Under the pieces are notes generated by a model, which was not told where the DNA came from, made no database searches, and saw only the letters and a list, made by a program, of their open reading frames with translations. Positions 12,256 to 16,480 of a DNA stretch of 16,480 nt are shown here, in pieces. Location of the stretch: assembly GCA_020060215.1 (NCBI GenBank), contig JAGVAP010000019.1:1-16480 (forward strand), in the 5' to 3' direction. Numbering within the stretch: position 1 is the stretch's first letter; every line of letters starts with the position of its first letter. Both the position numbers and the translations under genes were made by a program. The stretch comes from Deltaproteobacteria bacterium (GTDB lineage Bacteria; Desulfobacterota; DSM-4660; Desulfatiglandales; HGW-15).

Positions 12256-13056
12256 TTGGGGAGATGGATCGTCTTTCTCTGCTCCCTATCCGCGGCATTC
12301 CTGGTGCTCTCCTTCTCGTGCGTGTATGCCCGGGAGAGGTCTTTCAGAAACTCCCTCGGCATGGAGTTCGTTCTCCTCCCGCCGGGCTCCTTCGTGATGG
12401 GGAGTCCACCTGCGGAGGATTTACGCCAACTGGGGGAGACTCCGCACAAGGTCACCCTGTCGGAGCCCTTTTACATGCAGACCAAGGAGGTGACGGTCGG
12501 ACAGTGGTGGGCCTTGATGGGAAAGAGGATGCTCGGGCAGCGGTCCGGCCCTCCCGGTCTGCCGGTCACCCGGGTCTCCTGGTTCGATGTCATGGAGTTC
12601 ATTGAAAAGCTGAATGCAATGGGTGAAGGCATCTACAGGCTCCCGACGGAAGCGGAATGGGAATACGGCTGCAGGGCCGGCAGTCCCTCTCCATATCACT
12701 GGGGCGAAGAAATCCGATGCTCTCAGGCGGTGTTCGGGTTGAAAGACGGTATATGCGATTCAAGGAAGGCAGCCTCCGACGGCCCTGCGCCGGTCGGGAG
12801 TCTCCGTCCGAATGCATGGGGCCTCTACGACATGCACGGAAACGTGTGGGAGTGGACCCAGGACAGGTATGGAGAATATGGAACCGGACCGGAAGTGGAT
12901 CCTTCCGGAGCGGTAGACGGAACCATCATGCGGGTGCGGAGGGGAGGGGGCTGGAGCAGCGCGCCGCACCTGCTCCGATGCGCAAACCGCGCATACGGCC
13001 ATCCTGCGGCCAGGTATCGGCATACCGGCTTCCGGCTCGTGAGGGAGGCGCGATGA
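12256..13056 (+). CDS. Exported FGE/SUMF1-fold protein (formylglycine-generating-enzyme-like)
   Basis: The conserved domain begins with NSLGMEFVLLPPGSFVMGSP and continues through YRLPTEAEWEYGCRAG, WGLYDMHGNVWEWTQDRYG, RRGGGWSS and GFRLVREAR, which is the complete FGE-sulfatase fold core. A signal-like segment (WIVFLCSLSAAFLVLSFSCVYA) precedes it. No ATG lies between the upstream repeats and this signal. TTG at 12256 is the best placed start (266 residues), though its ribosome site is poor; the in-frame ATG at 11923 would force translation of the REP elements. In FGE two cysteines near RCAARS do the chemistry. Here only one remains (LLRCANR), and the one five residues earlier is Pro. A true sulfatase-activating role is therefore doubtful, and a structural or ligand-binding role is likelier. 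The 3' end overlaps the converging methyltransferase gene by 131 bp. Confidence 0.82.
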   Translation: MGRWIVFLCSLSAAFLVLSFSCVYARERSFRNSLGMEFVLLPPGSFVMGSPPAEDLRQLGETPHKVTLSEPFYMQTKEVTVGQWWALMGKRMLGQRSGPPGLPVTRVSWFDVMEFIEKLNAMGEGIYRLPTEAEWEYGCRAGSPSPYHWGEEIRCSQAVFGLKDGICDSRKAASDGPAPVGSLRPNAWGLYDMHGNVWEWTQDRYGEYGTGPEVDPSGAVDGTIMRVRRGGGWSSAPHLLRCANRAYGHPAARYRHTGFRLVREAR

Positions 13057-14098
13057 GGAACTCCGTATGGTCTGCCGCGGTTTTCCGGGCGACCAGGAAA
13101 CTTTTCCCTCTCTCCGTGTAATCGCTCCTCTCGAGCCTGAAGCCGAACCGCTCGATCCACTCCCTGTACTCGGACATCGTCCTCTCTCTTCCCTTTGCAG
13201 CAACCAGCATGTTGAGATCCGAACGTGCGACGAAGATCGGCCCCGTCTTCTCGTCGTTGAAGACGTACTCGCCGACGATCAGGAGCCCTCCCGGGCGAAC
13301 GGCCTTGGAGATCTCCTCGAGGATATGAGAGCCCTCCTCTTCCCCCCAGTCATGCAGGACGAAGCCGAGGGAGTAGGCGTCGGCTCCGGCGGGGAGAGGG
13401 TCCGCGAAGAAGTCGCCCCCTGCAAAGCTCAAGCGGTCGGCAAGACCGTTTCTCCCTATGTACTCCTCTGCGATCGGCCGGACAGGGGGCAGATCGAAGA
13501 CAATGCCTCTGACCGCTGGAAACCTCTCCGCCACCGCTATGAGGAAGGCGCCGGTCGCCCCTCCCACGTCCACGATCGTGCGGACCTCTTCGAGTTCCTT
13601 CGCCCGTGCGGCAAACTCGACGGCTGCCGGGTAGGATACGGCGTGCATCCCTTCCATGAAGGCCCGCAGCGAATCCGGGTCGGTGTACATCTTCCGCTCG
13701 GGAGGCGAGTCGAAAACCTCTTGCCAGTGGGGCCTCTTCCCCGTGGCAAGGGCCTCCTTGAGGTGGCCCCACATCGGATAGAGCTCCTCTCTCAGGTGTC
13801 GGAACATCCCACCGATATACCCGGGCTTGCCGGGAACCAGCTTCTCCGACGCTTCCCGGCTGTTCACGAACTTCCCCTCCGGGAGCCGGCGGACCAGCCG
13901 CAGGGCGCAAAGCACGCTGAGGATCCGTTCGGCGGAACGGACAGGGATCCCGGCCCGTGCCGAGACCTCCTCCAGGGAGCGTGGGTGAATGTCCATTGCG
14001 GGAAAGAGCCCGAGTTCTTCGGCGGTGAGCAGCACCTGGGAGTCCATGAAGCCCAAAGCGATCTCCCAGACATCCGGCCTGTCCTTCTTGTGATCCAT
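12926..14098 (-). CDS. SAM-dependent O-methyltransferase (Methyltransf_2 type)
   Basis: The start at 14098 has CAGGAG 6 nt upstream; the longer frame to 14170 adds sequence that does not look like protein. The N-terminal winged-helix dimerisation domain spans about residues 10-110 (ALGFMDSQVLLTAEELGLF). The Rossmann domain has the SAM motif IVDVGGATGAF (175-185), an acidic strand end FDLP (201-204), and LHDWGEEEG (248-256), which carries the catalytic His of this family. Relatives methylate small hydroxylated aromatic or polyene compounds; the substrate is unknown. Family members normally end near SFLVARK (residue 339). Here about 51 further residues are translated antisense to the FGE-like gene, so the C-terminus is either an acquired tail or the original stop was lost. 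Confidence 0.88.
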   Translation of the reverse strand: MDHKKDRPDVWEIALGFMDSQVLLTAEELGLFPAMDIHPRSLEEVSARAGIPVRSAERILSVLCALRLVRRLPEGKFVNSREASEKLVPGKPGYIGGMFRHLREELYPMWGHLKEALATGKRPHWQEVFDSPPERKMYTDPDSLRAFMEGMHAVSYPAAVEFAARAKELEEVRTIVDVGGATGAFLIAVAERFPAVRGIVFDLPPVRPIAEEYIGRNGLADRLSFAGGDFFADPLPAGADAYSLGFVLHDWGEEEGSHILEEISKAVRPGGLLIVGEYVFNDEKTGPIFVARSDLNMLVAAKGRERTMSEYREWIERFGFRLERSDYTERGKSFLVARKTAADHTEFLIAPPSRAGSRYADTWPQDGRMRGLRIGAGAARCSSPLPSAPA

Positions 14099-14335
14099 TG
14101 GATACTCCTGAGTCCGGGACCAACGCCCGGCCTCCATCACGTTTACCGGAAGCGCTGCGCAAGAGTCCATGGATCCAAAACCGTATTCGGGGGATCTTTT
14201 GACCTGAACTCGAGCCGTACGGCCGCGGGTTCACCGGGGAGATGCAGAGAGCGCGGAGTCAAGGATGTTTTCCTTTGCCGGTGGCACATCCAGCTGGTCT
14301 GGGCGGGGGAGATGCCGTCCAAGCAAAGAGCGCTA

Positions 14336-14776
14336 CTAATCATCTGGGCAAAGGCGGAGACGGCTTTCGACGACCTTCTTGACGACGGACTCCATTTCGA
14401 CATACTCGTTCGGCTTCGTGATATAATCGGATGCGCCCATCTTCGCACAGAATGCCTTGTCTTCCTCCTCATTGGAGGTCGTCCAGATGACGATGGGGAT
14501 GTCCTTGAGCTCCCCTCGTCTCCTGATCTCCACGAGGGCCTGCCTGCCGTCGACCTTGGGCATATTGAGATCCAGGAGGATGAGGCCCAGACGAGGAAGT
14601 TCTGCATGGGCCCCGCGGCCGAGCAGATACTCCATCAACTCCTCTCCGTCTTTCACGAATTTCACTTCCATGGAGCTCTCAAACGGACGAAGCGCCACTT
14701 CGAGAAGGAGCCGGTCGTCCTGGTCGTCTTCGGCGATCAAAACGATCGGCTTGCGGGTCCTGCATTGGGGGCTCAT
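14336..14776 (-). CDS. Single-domain response regulator (CheY/Rcp1-like receiver)
   Basis: A 146-residue receiver domain with all key residues: the acidic pocket EDD (16-18), the phospho-acceptor Asp69 in LILLDLNMPK, the switch Thr/Ser in WTTSNEEEDK (about 100) and Lys121 in YITKPN. There is no output domain, so it acts through protein contacts. The sequence style, with the TTSNEEED segment and a final helix ending the protein, matches Rcp1-like regulators paired with phytochrome-type histidine kinases. Its ATG overlaps the stop of the kinase gene (ATGA at 14773-14776), so the two are translationally coupled. Confidence 0.93.
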   Translation of the reverse strand: MSPQCRTRKPIVLIAEDDQDDRLLLEVALRPFESSMEVKFVKDGEELMEYLLGRGAHAELPRLGLILLDLNMPKVDGRQALVEIRRRGELKDIPIVIWTTSNEEEDKAFCAKMGASDYITKPNEYVEMESVVKKVVESRLRLCPDD

Positions 14777-15264
14777 GGTTCTCCTCTCTCTGCCGGCAGG
14801 GTGACGATGAACGTCGAACCTTCGCCGGGGGTGCTCGCGGCCGTGATCGTTCCGCGATGTCGGTCCGCGATCTTCCGGCAGACGGCCAGACCGATTCCAA
14901 GGCCCGGATGTTCATTTCTTCCGTGGAGGCGCTGAAAGGGTTGGAATATCTTCTGGAGGTACTTCTCGTCGAACCCGATCCCGTTATCCTCCACGAAGAC
15001 GCGGCAGATCCCGTTGTTTTCCTCCCCGGAGATCCTGATCATGGAGGCGACATCGGGTCGGCGATACTTGACTGCATTCTCGATCAGGTTCTGGAACAAC
15101 TGACGCAGTTGATTCGGGTCCCCCCTGACGCTCGGCAGTGGGCCGACATTCACCTGAGCCCCGGCATTCCGGATCCCCACCTCGATGTCGCTGATCACGT
15201 CCACCACCAGCAGGAGCAGGTAGAGACTCTTCTGGATACTTTGCTGCTTCGCGGCAACTGCCAC
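14773..15264 (-). CDS. Truncated histidine kinase: stand-alone HATPase domain
   Basis: A 163-residue protein starting at GTG 15264, with CAGGAGAG upstream. It contains the complete ATP-binding domain: N box QNLIENAVKY (58-67), G1 DNGIGF (93-98), F box FQPFQRL (107-113), G2 GLGIGLA (121-127) and the final STFIVTLP. The sequence before the N box (VDVISDIEVGIRNAGAQVNV, GPLPSVRGDPNQL) is that of phytochrome-type kinases. The HisKA helix with the phospho-accepting His and any sensor domain are missing, and an in-frame TGA lies about 30 nt upstream of the GTG. It is either a decayed kinase gene or an ATPase fragment kept with its regulator. It is coupled by ATGA to the response regulator. Confidence 0.85.
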   Translation of the reverse strand: MAVAAKQQSIQKSLYLLLLVVDVISDIEVGIRNAGAQVNVGPLPSVRGDPNQLRQLFQNLIENAVKYRRPDVASMIRISGEENNGICRVFVEDNGIGFDEKYLQKIFQPFQRLHGRNEHPGLGIGLAVCRKIADRHRGTITAASTPGEGSTFIVTLPAERGEP

Positions 15265-15564
15265 TTCTTTCTCTCCTGAAGGTTGAGCGAAGGTTCAGGG
15301 GAAGAGGCATTTCGTTGAATCCCTTGTGGACCCTTTCCGGGGAAGGAGCGAGGCGGATGCCTGATCACCTGTAGCGAATCTAATGATACAGAATCAAGTA
15401 CTTACAGGGAAGCTTTTTCTTGGGGGTGCAGGATCGGGAAAGGAAGCAACGGCAAATTACTACCTGCGCTTCCGAACAATACACAAATCGTTTTATTGGA
15501 TAAACAGGCTGAAGGGTGTTTGCTTGTTCGTGATCATTTCAAAGATGCAGGAGGGAGGGCGATT
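15265..15564. other. Divergent intergenic region between the kinase fragment and the OsmC gene
   Basis: About 300 bp, with visibly more A/T between 15370 and 15550 than the flanking genes. It presumably carries promoters for both directions, but I cannot pick a convincing pair. I see no trace of the missing HisKA or sensor domain in any frame. A frame at 15383 contains GGAGSGKE, but it is too short and isolated to call a P-loop gene. Confidence 0.45.
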
Positions 15565-15996
15565 ATGCCTGTGAGGAAAGGGAGCGCGGAGTGGCGCGGG
15601 GACTTGAAAAAGGGGAGCGGGGACATCAGCACGGAATCGGGGGTGCTGAACCGGGTCCCCTACAGCTTCGCATCGAGATTCGAACAGGGCCGGGAGACCA
15701 ACCCGGAGGAGTTGATCGGTGCGGCGCATGCTGCATGCTACTCCATGGCGCTCTCGAACATGCTGTCCGGTGCGGGTTTTACCGTCCGTTCCGTAAAGGC
15801 GGAAGACAAGGTGCACATCGAAAAGGTGGAGTCCGGCTTCTCCATCACCAGGATCGAGATCCGGTGCGATGCCGAAATACCGGGAATCGACGAAGCCGTG
15901 TTCAGGGACTTTGCCGAGAAGGCCAAAAGGGAGTGTCCCGTGTCCAAGGCACTTGCCGGGACCGAGTTGACGTTGTCCGCAAGTCTCCGGAAGTGA
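15565..15996 (+). CDS. OsmC/Ohr family peroxiredoxin
   Basis: The start at 15565 has GGAGGGAGGG upstream; the frame is open from 15496, but that part does not match the family. The 143-residue protein shows the OsmC layout: N-terminal strands (AEWRGDLKKGSG), the helix NPEELIGAAHAACYSMALSN (46-65) with the peroxidatic Cys58, and KRECPVSKAL with the resolving Cys124. An additional Cys101 is present. OsmC and Ohr proteins reduce organic hydroperoxides in the cytosol with thiol or lipoyl reductants. The CPVSKAL motif points to the OsmC rather than the Ohr branch. A small Cys-rich protein gene follows 57 bp downstream on the same strand and may share its transcript. Confidence 0.92.
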   Translation: MPVRKGSAEWRGDLKKGSGDISTESGVLNRVPYSFASRFEQGRETNPEELIGAAHAACYSMALSNMLSGAGFTVRSVKAEDKVHIEKVESGFSITRIEIRCDAEIPGIDEAVFRDFAEKAKRECPVSKALAGTELTLSASLRK

Positions 15997-16053
15997 GACT
16001 TGTCTGTTGTCCTGAATGCCGATAAGCCTTACCCCTGAAAAGGAGGAAACCCC

Positions 16054-16233
16054 ATGTGTTACAACTGCGGATGCGGACTGCCCAATGACGACCACGGCAA
16101 AGGGCATGCGGGTGTGGACCCGAACGGAAAGGCGATCACCGAGAAGACGTTCGAGGCCGCGTCAGCGGCTTTCCAGATGACGAAGAAGGATTCCAAGGAA
16201 AACACCGAGAAGCTGCTCCGGAAGGGGAGCTGA
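16054..16233 (+). CDS. Small Cys-rich protein (MCYNCGCG N-terminus)
   Basis: A 59-residue protein with AAAGGAGG 7 nt before the ATG. It begins MCYNCGCGLPNDDHGKGHAG, with three cysteines within the first seven residues followed by two His. The rest is a charged helical tail (ITEKTFEAASAAFQMTKKDS). The CxxCxC arrangement with following Asp/His suggests metal binding. I have seen similar short MCYNCGCG proteins annotated as hypothetical in several bacterial groups, without a known role. It follows the OsmC gene and converges on the VKOR-like gene; the two frames overlap by 98 bp. Confidence 0.8.
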   Translation: MCYNCGCGLPNDDHGKGHAGVDPNGKAITEKTFEAASAAFQMTKKDSKENTEKLLRKGS

Positions 16234-16480
16234 TCCCCTTCATCATCGCCTTTTTCGCCTCAGGCATCGTGAGGCCGAACGTCACCAGGTGGGAGAGTGC
16301 ATCCACGATGCAATAGGGGCACCATGCCTTTTCCACGCGGGGCATCTGGTAGAAGAGGTACTTCGCCGCAACAACCGCCTGCAATCCGGCCGCGCCGGCG
16401 GCGATGATGGGGATGATCGGCCGCTTCTCGGCCCGGTCCTGCCCGCCGGCCGCCGCCATGACCATGTTGGCCGCATGGGC
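16136..16480 (-). CDS. VKOR-like membrane protein with CPYC motif (5' partial)
   Basis: The frame runs off the right edge of the window, so the N-terminus is missing; the Met at 16465 is probably internal. The visible part has a hydrophobic helix (PIIPIIAAGAAGLQAVVAAKYLFY) followed by VEKAWCPYCIVDALSHLVTFGL, with the CxxC at the start of a second helix, as in VKOR-family proteins. Conserved-looking sequence ends at KKAMMKG (codon about 16235). The remaining 33 residues are antisense to the Cys-rich gene at 16054-16233 and look like unselected read-through. It may support disulfide formation with a DsbA-like partner outside the window. It is a second VKOR-type protein in this region. Confidence 0.7.
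   Translation of the reverse strand, partial: AHAANMVMAAAGGQDRAEKRPIIPIIAAGAAGLQAVVAAKYLFYQMPRVEKAWCPYCIVDALSHLVTFGLTMPEAKKAMMKGISSPSGAASRCFPWNPSSSSGKPLTRPRTSSR

Noticed and set aside
13067..14935. 622-codon plus-strand frame opposite the methyltransferase and response regulator
   Set aside because: Shadow frame; the minus-strand products carry intact SAM-binding and receiver motifs.
15383..15574. 63-codon frame with GGAGSGKE resembling a P-loop
   Set aside because: No other ATPase motif, too short, runs into the OsmC gene in another frame; the motif is likely chance.

Overview
The window is GC-rich DNA from a Gram-negative-type bacterium. Several products have N-terminal signal peptides, envelope-type proteins dominate, and the gaps between genes hold many palindromic interspersed repeats. 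The overall flavour suggests a deltaproteobacterial/Desulfobacterota-like or similar environmental lineage, but there is no rRNA, tRNA or other marker to prove it. I saw no CRISPR array, transposase, integrase or phage gene.

Layout. Positions 3-1304 hold the 3' part of a thiamine-diphosphate enzyme of the pyruvate oxidase/acetolactate synthase superfamily (+). Positions 1451-2482 encode an exported protein with two PRC-barrel domains (+), followed by a dense repeat cluster (2514-2661). A run of six minus-strand genes then reads from 7297 down to 2729: a Tyr/Trp/acid-rich exported protein, an exported EF-hand plus beta-repeat protein, a two-module PRC-barrel protein, a VKOR-family membrane protein, an SPW-repeat membrane protein and a DUF2254 membrane protein. 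Spacing is tight except where repeats or hairpins sit. From 7607 to 11621 the plus strand carries a small helical protein, a four-helix membrane protein, a very acidic exported protein, a second and larger EF-hand/beta-repeat exported protein, a strong terminator, and a CaCA-type cation exchanger. Repeats fill 11622-12255. After them come an FGE/SUMF1-fold protein (+), a SAM-dependent O-methyltransferase (-) that converges on and overlaps it, a translationally coupled response regulator and truncated histidine kinase (-), an OsmC-type peroxiredoxin (+), a small Cys-rich protein (+), and a partial VKOR-like CPYC protein (-) at the right edge.

The most distinctive element is a two-gene cassette present twice in divergent orientation (6929-7297 with 5964-6881, and 8792-9163 with 9210-10433). 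Each copy pairs a small, exported, Lys-poor, aromatic/acidic low-complexity protein with an exported protein carrying canonical EF-hand loops and two repeats of a beta-rich, possibly OB-like, module. With the PRC-barrel proteins, the cation exchanger and the VKOR, OsmC, SPW and DUF2254 genes, the region reads as an accessory envelope or stress locus, possibly linked to divalent cations. That role is inference.

The gaps contain at least three interspersed repeat families: a GTAG-type REP/REPIN, a different GTAGGATGGG REPIN whose edge supplies the stop codon of the VKOR gene, and a 78-bp dispersed element with a partly covarying hairpin, present twice and each time just upstream of REP sequence.
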